Source of the DNA: Elusimicrobia bacterium UBA5214
GTDB lineage: Bacteria > Elusimicrobiota > UBA5214
NCBI GenBank assembly: GCA_002412545.1
Contig: DHVG01000015.1
Span: forward strand, 1-64,000
Direction: 5' to 3'
DNA length: 64,000 bases
A program made the translations under genes and the position numbers. Under the pieces are notes generated by a model, which had not been told where the DNA came from, ran no database searches, and saw nothing but the letters and a program-made list of their open reading frames with translations. Shown one piece after another: positions 51,033-59,061 of this stretch; position 1 is the first letter of the stretch, and every line of letters starts with the position of its first letter.

Positions 51033-52148
51033 CTAAAATTTATATGTAATAGAAATTGTCTGATAACTTCTTATGGAGGGTTCTTCGAAATCTCTTTTAT
51101 CATAACCTAAATCAATTTTTAAATGATTGCCTATTATAAATCCAGTTCCCAAAGATAACTCATTTATCTTCGAATCGCTGGACTGGTATCTTTTAGCAAA
51201 ACCGCCTCTCAGACTAATAATTCCTTTAAAATAATTTATAACAAAACCTATCTTCAAAAGGGTTTCGTCATCTTTGAGAGCATTCATTTGTTCTCGGTCC
51301 TTCCAGTAATTTTTGTATTGAAAATATTTTCCTTGATCGGTTCCGGTTTTTTTTATTCTTCTGAAATCAGACCATTTTCTATTTTCGTACTCGACCGATA
51401 AAATGGTATTCTCTAAATGGAATGAAATACCATTGGTATGACGAAAGGGGATTGAGTCAGAACCAGTAAATTCAATTCCTTCTTTATTAGCTTTCCTTTC
51501 CCAATTAATCTTATAGGGAAGTCTCATGTTACCTCCCAAATTGCACCACTTTGCAAGTCTGATAAGATAACCAATGCTGTATTCCCATCCTACTCCTTTC
51601 TGCTCAGAAATAAATTCCGTAGCAAACCAAGGTAGTTTGACTTTCTCGCTTTGTAAGACTTGACTCAGACTCACACCCAAAGACATATAAGAAAAGATAT
51701 TAATTCCATAAGAAAAAATAGATAGTCTATGGGCAATCTTGTCTTCAGAGTTTAAATCACTATCAAGAAGGTAATAATCAATTGGCAGATAGCTCCCAAT
51801 GCCTACTGTCCCAAAACGGGTAGGATATGCAAAACCAAAGGATGCAAGAGAAAAATGTTCAGATTGTATAAACGAAGAATTGAAAATACTAACACTACTT
51901 TCAATTTCAGGTTTTAGAATCTGGCTTAACCCCGCAGGATTCCAGTAAATTGACGAAACTTCATCAGCAATTGAAACATAGGATCCGCCCAATGAAGTTG
52001 CTTTGGCACCGACATTTACATTAGGAGTAATTATGGGATATTCTACGGTGTTCCCGTAAGTATAGTCTTTCTCAAAAACAAAGGAAACGAAGACAACCAA
52101 CAAAAATTGGAAACATTTTTTGATAAATTTAACAATTCTGTTTAGCAT
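51033..52148 (-). CDS. PorV/OMPP1-like outer-membrane beta-barrel protein
   Basis: This 371-residue protein has an N-terminal signal (basic MLNRIVKFIKKC, hydrophobic FLLVVFVSFVF) and the typical mature start PNVNVGAKATSLGGSY followed by ADEVSSIYWNPAGLS, as in PorV/FadL-related barrels. Alternating beta strands continue to an aromatic C terminus (ISITYKF), the BAM recognition signal. It shows that the cell has an outer membrane. Transport role unknown. It stands alone between the Doc module and the HPr-like gene, with gaps on both sides. Confidence 0.85.
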   Translation of the reverse strand: MLNRIVKFIKKCFQFLLVVFVSFVFEKDYTYGNTVEYPIITPNVNVGAKATSLGGSYVSIADEVSSIYWNPAGLSQILKPEIESSVSIFNSSFIQSEHFSLASFGFAYPTRFGTVGIGSYLPIDYYLLDSDLNSEDKIAHRLSIFSYGINIFSYMSLGVSLSQVLQSEKVKLPWFATEFISEQKGVGWEYSIGYLIRLAKWCNLGGNMRLPYKINWERKANKEGIEFTGSDSIPFRHTNGISFHLENTILSVEYENRKWSDFRRIKKTGTDQGKYFQYKNYWKDREQMNALKDDETLLKIGFVINYFKGIISLRGGFAKRYQSSDSKINELSLGTGFIIGNHLKIDLGYDKRDFEEPSIRSYQTISITYKF

Positions 52149-52219
52149 TATCTTGAGAATAATTATAGAAGTAATTGAGACGGAGGTAATTAAAGAATTA
52201 AAATTGTCGCTCTTCCTTC

Positions 52220-52876
52220 CTAAGAATCAATTTGTGCTAATTGCTCAATAAACTGTCTGATTTTTTCCAAAGCAATTTCAGCCTCACAACCATAGGCAAT
52301 AAACTCAATAGTGTCTCCCTGTATAGCGGCAACACCCATAAGTGTGAACACTGACTTTATATGGAGAAACGGACGACCCTGAAGGATAAAATTGTAATGT
52401 TCAAGACCGGGCTTATGAATAAAAACATCACAATCAAACCCTTTAACTACGGATACCAGTGTTGAAACCGGATTCAGATGTAAACCCCTTTTGTTCGGAA
52501 TGGTAACTCGCAAAGAATAAAAATCATTATGCTCAAGTGATTCACAACAAGAACGCCAGATTTTTGCATATTTCTCACGCCACTCGTGAACCGCACGCTC
52601 TTCACCGATATCGCACCCTTCTTCTTGAGAACGAAAATATTTATGTTTAATAATTTCCATTTTCTGTGCTTGCATATCTTTTTCCTGTTTGTCGCGCAGC
52701 CACTCCTCTCTATATTCCTTGATAAAATCAGATAAAGCTTGCTCAATTGAGACTTCACATCCTAATTCCAAACTCATGTAGTATTTATGTTCTTCAATCG
52801 CTTTCAGTTCAGCTGGGGTCAAGTCCTGAACCTTGAAATTAATCTCTTCAGGAAAAGACTGCTCCTTTTTTTCCAT
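52220..52876 (-). CDS. HPr-like protein with two N-terminal repeats
   Basis: This is a 218-residue protein. Residues 121-212 are an HPr fold with the phosphorylatable-type histidine H133 in RGLHLNPVS, where HPr usually has GLHARPA. The N-terminal part has two related 31-residue units (about 30-60 and 78-108) sharing HKYxxSxExGC[ED] and a W-x-R ending. No PTS enzyme is nearby. I start at ATG 52876, which has GAGGG seven bases upstream; ATG 52894 lacks a ribosome site. A regulatory role is suggested, not shown. Confidence 0.78.
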   Translation of the reverse strand: MEKKEQSFPEEINFKVQDLTPAELKAIEEHKYYMSLELGCEVSIEQALSDFIKEYREEWLRDKQEKDMQAQKMEIIKHKYFRSQEEGCDIGEERAVHEWREKYAKIWRSCCESLEHNDFYSLRVTIPNKRGLHLNPVSTLVSVVKGFDCDVFIHKPGLEHYNFILQGRPFLHIKSVFTLMGVAAIQGDTIEFIAYGCEAEIALEKIRQFIEQLAQIDS

Positions 52877-52961
52877 TTTCTTACCCTCGCTCATTGAAGA
52901 AACTTACAAGAACTACTTTTAGAAATCTGTGTAACCCGGTTTCTAATCCGCGTAATCTGTG

Positions 52962-54320
52962 TCAAAGTATCTTCAGCAGTTCTTCACCGAGTTTCCAGAC
53001 ATCACCGGCACCGAGAGTCAATACAATATCGCCGGGTTTGAGTTCTTTAACTAACTTACTCACTTCCCCACTGCTAAACATATTTACATTCATACCTTTT
53101 TTCTTTATGGAATCATAAATAAGTTTTGCGGATATTCCGGGAAGTGGTTTTTCTCCTGCCGGGTAAATTTCCATCAACTTAATTATATCCGCTTGAGTAA
53201 AAGCTTGCCCGAATTCGTCAGCTAAAATTTTTGTTCTTGTATAGCGATGGGGTTGAAAAATAACAATTAATCTATTTTTTGCCCAGCGTTGTTTTATTGC
53301 CGAAAGAGTTGCCTTGATTTCACTCGGATGATGTCCATAATCATCAATTACCGTGATGCTATTTTTCTCTCCTCTCACCTGTAAACGGCGTTCTATCCCT
53401 TTAAACCCGGCAAGTGCTTTCTTAATTACCGGGAAATTAATTTCCAAATTTATCGCACAGGCAATTGCGGCTAAAGCGTTGGAAATATTATGTCTCCCCG
53501 GTAGATGTAAATTCACTTGACCAATTTTCTTCCCTTGAAAATAGACAGTAAATTTAGATTCCCAATTGTCGTAAATTATATCCTTCGCCATAAAATCAGC
53601 GTTATTTTCTAACCCATAAGTATAAAATTTCCGTTCAAGAGAAGACAGGATTTTTCTTATTCCTGGGTCATCAAGACAAAGGATTGACCAACCGTAGAAA
53701 GGAACCTTATTGATAAACTGCACAAATGTATTTTCTAATTTTTCCATCGTTCCATAATGGTCAAGATGGTCATCATCAATATTAGTCACAATTGTAATCG
53801 TGGGTGAGATTTTCAAGAATGAACCATCACTTTCATCGGCTTCAGCAACCAAAAAGTCACCTTTACCGAGTTTCGCTCCGGTATCCAGACCACGCAAACG
53901 TCCACCAACGACTAAAGTCGGGTCAAAATTTGCTTCGGAAAGAATCGTCCCAATTAAAGAAGTAGTCGTCGTTTTCCCATGTGTCCCGGCAATAGCAATT
54001 GTGTATTTCAAGCGGGCAAGTTCAGCGAGCATCTCCGCACGCGGAATTACCGGTATTTTTTGTTCCAAAGCCGATAATACTTCCGGGTTATCTTTAGTAA
54101 TTGCACTGGAAACAACAACTACTTGTACACCGGCAATATTTTCCCGCTTGTGCGCATAAAAAATCCTTGCTCCTAATTTTTTAAGTCGTTCGGTCACTTC
54201 GGTCTCTTTCAAATCCGAACCACTTATTTGGTAACCCAAATTCAATAGTACTTCGGCAATACCTGACATACCCGAACCACCAATACCAACAAAATGAATT
54301 TTTTTAATTTTTTTAAACAT
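52962..54320 (-). CDS. murC: UDP-N-acetylmuramate--L-alanine ligase
   Basis: This 452-residue Mur ligase adds L-Ala to UDP-MurNAc. Seen are the N-terminal HFVGIGGSGMSGIAEVLL, the P-loop AGTHGKTTTT, EADESDGSFL, and the ADP-binding DDYGHHPSEI. It heads the dcw genes but is separated from murB by an HPr-like gene, a barrel protein and a toxin module. Repeats lie on both sides. Confidence 0.97.
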   Translation of the reverse strand: MFKKIKKIHFVGIGGSGMSGIAEVLLNLGYQISGSDLKETEVTERLKKLGARIFYAHKRENIAGVQVVVVSSAITKDNPEVLSALEQKIPVIPRAEMLAELARLKYTIAIAGTHGKTTTTSLIGTILSEANFDPTLVVGGRLRGLDTGAKLGKGDFLVAEADESDGSFLKISPTITIVTNIDDDHLDHYGTMEKLENTFVQFINKVPFYGWSILCLDDPGIRKILSSLERKFYTYGLENNADFMAKDIIYDNWESKFTVYFQGKKIGQVNLHLPGRHNISNALAAIACAINLEINFPVIKKALAGFKGIERRLQVRGEKNSITVIDDYGHHPSEIKATLSAIKQRWAKNRLIVIFQPHRYTRTKILADEFGQAFTQADIIKLMEIYPAGEKPLPGISAKLIYDSIKKKGMNVNMFSSGEVSKLVKELKPGDIVLTLGAGDVWKLGEELLKIL

Positions 54321-54328
54321 TTTCTCAC

Positions 54329-54470
54329 CCGCTAAAACGCTAAAATAACCGCCAAAACGCTAAACTTCCGCTAAAACGCAAAATGGTTTTCTTCGCAAAA
54401 ACGCCAAAAAAACGCAAGTCGCCAAGAAATTTTTAGCGCTTTTACGGACCTTTTGCGCTTTCGCGTTTTA
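54329..54470. repeat. Long CGCTAAAA repeat between murC and the SAM-hydrolase gene
   Basis: Left part: CCCGCTAAAACGCTAAAA, CGCCAAAACGCTAAA, CCGCTAAAACGC. Right part: TTTAGCGCTTTT, TTTTGCGCTTTCGCG. The parts are complementary, so a long stem is possible. Its right end encodes the tail KRESAKGP and stop of the next gene. Confidence 0.75.
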
Positions 54471-55251
54471 TTTCAAGAATTACTTTTTCTCCGGGTTTAA
54501 TTCGCCATTGCTGAGCAAGATTATCTTCTCTCAGAGCAATTTCTAAAAAACCAAAACTATCCCAGAGTAAACAAGGTTCACCTTTCTTTACTTCGCTATA
54601 GGATGAACTTAACCGACTGAAAATCTTATTTTTTATTCTTAAACTAAAATTCTGTTCTAAAAGTTTACTAAACTCTTCCTGTGCAAAATTGCTTACTAAA
54701 TTTCCAAAATGGTCAATATAGATTATTTTACCAATCCACCGATTATTCTGGTGGACAACTTCCGGGAAAGGTATCTTTTTAATTTTATCAATTTTTGGCC
54801 CAAAATTTTTTATTTTTTCTCCTTTAGCCAGCCAACCGACAACCGGGGCAAAAATATCTCTTCCTTGAAAAGTGTTACTTACTGGTTTTAAAAAATATTT
54901 TTCATTCTTTACTTCAATAATTTTTTCTGGTTTTTCTTTCTTTAATACCCAAGAAAGTATACCATTATCCGGAGCAAGAAAAAAATAATTTTTTGTTTTC
55001 ACTAAAACAATTTTTCTTTTTCCACCGACTTCCGGGTCAACTACGGTCACAAGAATTGTTCCTTGCGGAAAATATTTATAATTACACATTAAAAGAAAAC
55101 TTGCCTCTTCAACTTGATATGGACGAACTTGATGACTTAAATCAATAATTTCTGCTTCCGGAGAAATACTTTTGATTACTCCTTTCATTATTCCCGGAAA
55201 AGGTGAACCTTCACCAAAATCAGTGATTAAAACAATATACTTTCTAACCAT
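54442..55251 (-). CDS. SAM hydroxide adenosyltransferase (DUF62)
   Basis: This 269-residue protein matches the DUF62 family, which hydrolyses S-adenosylmethionine to adenosine and methionine. Seen are LITDFGEGSPFPGIMKGVI, DLSHQVRPYQVEEASFLL, TVVDPEVGG, APDNGILSW, FQGRDIFAPV and YIDHFGNLVSN. It overlaps the THEP1 gene upstream by 25 bp. The C-terminal tail comes from repeat DNA. Confidence 0.92.
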   Translation of the reverse strand: MVRKYIVLITDFGEGSPFPGIMKGVIKSISPEAEIIDLSHQVRPYQVEEASFLLMCNYKYFPQGTILVTVVDPEVGGKRKIVLVKTKNYFFLAPDNGILSWVLKKEKPEKIIEVKNEKYFLKPVSNTFQGRDIFAPVVGWLAKGEKIKNFGPKIDKIKKIPFPEVVHQNNRWIGKIIYIDHFGNLVSNFAQEEFSKLLEQNFSLRIKNKIFSRLSSSYSEVKKGEPCLLWDSFGFLEIALREDNLAQQWRIKPGEKVILEIKRESAKGP

Positions 55252-55751
55252 TTCCGTGTTTTCAGTTTTATTTCAGGATAATTTTCTTTGTTTAAATACA
55301 ATACCTCGGTATTGGCAAACTTTTTTATTTCATCAGTGAACGGTTGCGAATGTAACCTGATGGTTGCTAAAACTTTCTTCTCCGAATTTAAACATTTAAC
55401 TAAAATTTCACGGAATTTATCGGAAAAGATTTCCATCTGTCCGATTTCGTCAATCACAATCACTTCTTTTTTTGCTAATGCTTCTTCCAGTGCTTCCACC
55501 CCGACTTTTTCCAATGCTTTCAAATCAATACCATATTTACCTAATTTCGCTTGCCCTTTCATCTTTTTCTGAGCAAGAATTGCCTCTTGATTAGAAAAAG
55601 TTTTCAAAAGAAATCCCCAGCGTTCACCTTCTTTACGAAATTCTTCGGTATAAAAACCACCAATCTTCTCCCAGTAAGGCAAACAAACCTCTTTAATCAG
55701 TGTCGTTTTCCCTACTCGCGGATTACCACTAATAAACAGATTCTTCTTCAT
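55227..55751 (-). CDS. THEP1-family nucleoside-triphosphatase
   Basis: This 174-residue NTPase has the P-loop SGNPRVGKTTLIKEV, the conserved GGFYTEEFR, and Walker B VIVIDEIGQMEIFS. Bacterial THEP1 proteins hydrolyse ATP and GTP with low turnover; their role is unknown. The 25-bp overlap with the SAM-hydrolase gene implies co-translation. Confidence 0.92.
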   Translation of the reverse strand: MKKNLFISGNPRVGKTTLIKEVCLPYWEKIGGFYTEEFRKEGERWGFLLKTFSNQEAILAQKKMKGQAKLGKYGIDLKALEKVGVEALEEALAKKEVIVIDEIGQMEIFSDKFREILVKCLNSEKKVLATIRLHSQPFTDEIKKFANTEVLYLNKENYPEIKLKTRKWLESILF

Positions 55752-55792
55752 AGTTCGGTTTACTCACTATGATCCTGAGCCTTGCCGAAGGG

Positions 55793-56671
55793 TCATTTCA
55801 CTCCCCATAATTTATGTTTTTGACGAATAACACGCACATCGTTTAAACTATTCTTCGCTAAAGTAGCCCAAGAAAGTATTCTTTTTCTTTCCGGTGGATA
55901 TACCCCACGCCTCTTCGGCCATGCCTCGTCGGCGGGTCGCCGATGAGGTGACGGGTCGCCGATGAGGCGACCGTTACTCGGTGTAACCGGCTGTAAAACT
56001 AAAGGTATTTCCGGATCAACCGTTTTAATTAAATTTATACTCTTTTTTATTTCTTCGTCAAGAGTTTTTTTTGTCAAAACAATTTTTACAAAAATTTTTA
56101 CTGGTTGGCTGGTTGGCTGGTTGGCTAATTTACTAATTTGTTCATCCTTCGTCCCGACGGAACCGTCGGGACTACGGAGAACGGACAAAAAGTCATAATG
56201 TTCAGAAAATAAATCCTTCCCGGTAGCACTGGGCAGTTTTATATCCATCGCAATAAAATCTATTAAACTAACAATTTTTTTTAATTCTTGCGGTAAAGTT
56301 CCATTTGTCTCCAGATATATTTTTAATCCTAACTTTTTAATCTGGGGGACTAATTCTTCTAAAAAATTTACCTGTAATAACGGTTCCCCACCAGTTACTG
56401 ACACCGAGTGGAAGTAACCTAAGTTATGAGTTATGAATGATGAATTATGAGTTAAAAGGTCGATTAAATCTTTACTAGAAACCGGATTTATTATTTCTTG
56501 TTTTTCACCTTCCACTTTACACTTTACACTTTTCACTTTGCTTTCTGGAGTATCACAATAATCACAATCTAAATTACATCCAGCAAAACGGATAAAAATC
56601 TGTTTTACTCCTTGGTATATTCCTTCCCCTTGTAAAGAAGTAAAGATTTCGTTTATATAGGCTGATTGCAT
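55793..56671 (-). CDS. queE: 7-carboxy-7-deazaguanine synthase (radical SAM) with five repeat inserts
   Basis: This 292-residue enzyme of the queuosine/preQ0 pathway begins MQSAYINEIFTSLQGEG with the radical-SAM cluster CNLDCDYC. VTGGEPLLQ, YLETNGT and FIAMDIKLPS also match the family. Inserts lie at about residues 45-56 (7-bp array), 72-84 (7-bp array), 167-174 (GC palindrome), 183-190 (8-bp array) and 234-255 (GC palindrome), between conserved blocks. I start at ATG 56671; upstream codons run through intergenic repeats. No other queuosine gene is nearby. Confidence 0.92.
   Translation of the reverse strand: MQSAYINEIFTSLQGEGIYQGVKQIFIRFAGCNLDCDYCDTPESKVKSVKCKVEGEKQEIINPVSSKDLIDLLTHNSSFITHNLGYFHSVSVTGGEPLLQVNFLEELVPQIKKLGLKIYLETNGTLPQELKKIVSLIDFIAMDIKLPSATGKDLFSEHYDFLSVLRSPDGSVGTKDEQISKLANQPTSQPVKIFVKIVLTKKTLDEEIKKSINLIKTVDPEIPLVLQPVTPSNGRLIGDPSPHRRPADEAWPKRRGVYPPERKRILSWATLAKNSLNDVRVIRQKHKLWGVK
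55909..55972. repeat. GC palindrome inside queE (near C terminus)
   Basis: Two direct CGGGTCGCCGATGAGG units and an inverse CATGCCTCGTCGG. It encodes RLIGDPSPHRRPADEAWPKR in pieces. CCGATGAGG is shared with topA. Confidence 0.82.
56101..56124. repeat. 8-bp array (CTGGTTGG x3) inside queE
   Basis: Three perfect octamers CTGGTTGG followed by the degenerate CTAATTTA, in frame, encoding LANQPTSQP. Confidence 0.87.
56151..56172. repeat. GC palindrome GTCCCGACGG/CCGTCGGGAC inside queE
   Basis: A perfect 22-bp hairpin (10-bp arms, 2-bp loop AA), in frame, encoding part of RSPDGSVGTKD. Confidence 0.82.
56422..56456. repeat. 7-bp array (AGTTATG x5) inside queE
   Basis: Units AGTTATG, AGTTATG, AATGATG, AATTATG, AGTTAAA, encoding LLTHNSSFITHNL between the radical-SAM cluster and VTGGEPLLQ. 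Confidence 0.88.
56505..56539. repeat. 7-bp array (ACACTTT x5) inside queE
   Basis: Units TCACCTT, CCACTTT, ACACTTT, ACACTTT, TCACTTT, encoding SKVKSVKCKVEG directly after the cluster motif. Related to the tyrA array at 37304-37331. Confidence 0.88.
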
Positions 56672-56747
56672 TTTTGTATTCCGAATTTTACGAATGAAGC
56701 TCTCCGCCCCAAGGAACGGAGTATCTGAGCGAAATTCTTCCGAAGCA

Positions 56748-56921
56748 CACCCCCAGTTTTGTCGGTAGACCATGCCTGCACCTGTGAAGCCTGCACAGGT
56801 ATCGCAGGCACAGGTGTGAAGCCTGCACAGGTATCGTCGGTAGACCATGACCTATCGGCAGGCACAGGTGTGAAGCCCGCACAGGTGTCGACCTATCGGC
56901 AAGCAAAACTAAGCGGGGGTG
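56748..56921. repeat. Multiply nested palindromes upstream of queE
   Basis: Outer arms ACCCCCAGTTTTG and CAAAACTAAGCGGGGGT. Inside, a CGGTAGACCATG / ACCTATCGG element is split (56763-56774 and 56891-56899) by 116 bp. That insert has four CCTGCAC/CGCACAGGT-type units and one intact 21-bp CGGTAGACC...ACCTATCGG (56838-56858). It lies in a 357-bp gene-free gap; 56940-56955 adds a CCTCTG/CAGAGG hairpin. Confidence 0.85.
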
Positions 56922-57028
56922 TTCTCCTCGCCATTTCCACCCTCTGTAGCAGAGGGGTATTCTGGCGAAGGAGAATAACCGCGAATTCGCCGAAAAAAAA
57001 TTATTCGTATTATTCGCTGGGGTTAGTT

Positions 57029-58249
57029 TTATTCAGGAACCTTGGTAAGGACAAAAAGACCACAACACATAAAAAAAAGAAGCATCCCTACCGCTATCCG
57101 ATATCTAACTATCCCTAAAGGTTCAAAAATGAATACGGTCAATCCCCAGATAAGCGGTCCGATTACGGTAGCGAACTTTTCGGTCAACCCATAAAGACCA
57201 AAAAATTCACCTAACTTTTCCGTTGGCGAAACTTTTACTAATAATGCTCTTGCACTTACCCATACCGAACCTAAACATATCCCGGCTAACGGTCCGACAA
57301 ACCAGAATAAAAACGGACTAAAACTTACTACGGCTAAACTTAAAGTAAAACACCAGCCAAGAAGAACACCAATCAGTGTTTTCCGTGGACCAATTCTATC
57401 ACAGATAAAACCACAGAAATAAGAACCGACCACCGCAAAAGAAGTAGAAGTAATCAAAAAATAAACAATCTGCGTATCAGTCATTTGGATAACTTTCTTT
57501 GTATAAACCGCCATAAAAACAATAATTGTATTAGTTGCATCCGAATAGATAAAGTTTGCCAGAAGAAAAGTAAAAACTGCTGGATATTTTCTTGCATTAA
57601 CAAAAGTGTTAATTAATTTTTTTACTGCCGCAAAAAAATGGTGATGTATTCTTTCCCAATCAATCTTTTTCTCTTTTGCATCTTTTACTATGAAAAAACA
57701 AGGTAAAGAAAAAAGTAAAAATAATACTGCGGTCGGAATAAATGCTCCACTCCGTCCACCCCGGAGAACAAAAGGTTTCACCATCAGAAGTCCTAAAATT
57801 GCTCCCAGGTAACCCATCGCTACTCCGTAACCGGAAACTTTACCCAGATGCGTTTCCTCACCGGCAACCTGTGGTAATAAAGCATCATAAAAAACTAAAC
57901 TTGAATGGTAACCATAATTAGCAATCCCAAAAAAAATTAGTCCAAGAAATAAGTGGTCAAAGACCCCAATTAAACCGGTAAAAATCACACTGATTAAAGT
58001 GAAAAAAATTAAGAACGGCATCCTTCGTTCATATCCGTCAGAAAGTATGCCTAAGATTGGAAGCGAAAAAATAATCAGTAAGGTAGATATTCCTAAAGCG
58101 CTACTGTAAAGAATATCACGCCCCCCTTTATCCACGGTTACCCAAAGAGCAAAATATAAGGAAACAATATTCATTGAAAAAATTGTATTTGCAAAATCAA
58201 AGAGCGACCAGGAAAATATTGTTAGACCTTTAGAAGTTTGCATATTCAA
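57029..58249 (-). CDS. MFS transporter, UMF1/Atg22-like
   Basis: This 406-residue, 12-helix transporter starts with the typical SWSLFDFANTIFSMNIVSLYF. It has the intracellular loop GILSDGYERRMPFL and a second DRIGPRKTLIG motif at the pseudo-repeat. Substrate unknown. Its start overlaps the stop of the sugar-isomerase-like gene by 4 bp. Confidence 0.9.
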   Translation of the reverse strand: MNMQTSKGLTIFSWSLFDFANTIFSMNIVSLYFALWVTVDKGGRDILYSSALGISTLLIIFSLPILGILSDGYERRMPFLIFFTLISVIFTGLIGVFDHLFLGLIFFGIANYGYHSSLVFYDALLPQVAGEETHLGKVSGYGVAMGYLGAILGLLMVKPFVLRGGRSGAFIPTAVLFLLFSLPCFFIVKDAKEKKIDWERIHHHFFAAVKKLINTFVNARKYPAVFTFLLANFIYSDATNTIIVFMAVYTKKVIQMTDTQIVYFLITSTSFAVVGSYFCGFICDRIGPRKTLIGVLLGWCFTLSLAVVSFSPFLFWFVGPLAGICLGSVWVSARALLVKVSPTEKLGEFFGLYGLTEKFATVIGPLIWGLTVFIFEPLGIVRYRIAVGMLLFFMCCGLFVLTKVPE

Positions 58250-59061
58250 TTTGAGGTGACCACTTCAAGGATTTTATCTAAATTTTTTTTACTTTCTTTT
58301 GTTCCCCATTCATCGTTCTGATAATATTGAATTTCATGCACAATCATTCCGGAAAAATTTTTCAAGTAAGAAAGGATAGATTGATAATTAATATTCCCCA
58401 TTCCGACCGGCAAATGTTCATCTTTTTTACCATGATTATCGCTAATATGGATACATTTTATTTTTTCTCTTAAAGATTCTATAGTTTTCTCTATTCCCCA
58501 TGAACAATGAGCATGACCAATATCTAGACAGACATCTAACTTACATCCTTCAACTAAAGAAAGAAAATCATCAAGGTTTTCTTCCCAATCATTAAAATCT
58601 ACCCCACAATTCTCTAAAACAACAGTTACTCCTTTTCCCTTCCCATATTGATTCACTTCACTAATTGCCTCTTTGGCTAATTGGTAGATATACTCTTTTA
58701 CCTGAGCAAGACGAGAAGGCGTTTTCGGTGGATGGACAACAACAATTTCTCCATTTAACTCTTTTGTTAAATCAATCGCTGCTTTTGTTTGTCGGATTGA
58801 TTCCTTTCGTATTCCTGGATTTACACTACCAAGGTCTATCCCAAACAGCGGACTATGTAAAGTATATACGAGTTCGTTTTCGGTTAATATTTTTTTTAAT
58901 TTTTCTCTTTCTTTATCCGCAAATAAATCCGGATGACAAAAAGGGACATCAGCCCAAATTTCTACTCCTGCAAAACTATTCTCCCGAGCGAAAACTATTG
59001 CCTGGAACACATCTTTACTCAAAAAGAAATTACTCATCGCTAAACCAATAATTGCCATCAA
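58246..59061 (-). CDS. Sugar phosphate isomerase/epimerase-like TIM barrel protein
   Basis: This 271-residue protein of the xylose-isomerase-like (AP_endonuc_2) barrel family has the metal-site residues in VVHPP, LENCG, CLDIGHAHCSWG, HISDNHGKKDEHLPVG and IVHEIQ. It may act on a sugar or sugar phosphate; the substrate is not evident. It overlaps its neighbours by 4 bp on each side, in a flavodoxin-isomerase-MFS operon. Confidence 0.87.
   Translation of the reverse strand: MMAIIGLAMSNFFLSKDVFQAIVFARENSFAGVEIWADVPFCHPDLFADKEREKLKKILTENELVYTLHSPLFGIDLGSVNPGIRKESIRQTKAAIDLTKELNGEIVVVHPPKTPSRLAQVKEYIYQLAKEAISEVNQYGKGKGVTVVLENCGVDFNDWEENLDDFLSLVEGCKLDVCLDIGHAHCSWGIEKTIESLREKIKCIHISDNHGKKDEHLPVGMGNINYQSILSYLKNFSGMIVHEIQYYQNDEWGTKESKKNLDKILEVVTSN

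Noticed and set aside
56672..56848. 59-residue N-terminal extension of QueE
   Set aside because: It translates the nested palindromes (Cys/Thr/Gly-rich); the conserved protein begins MQSAYINEIF at 56671.
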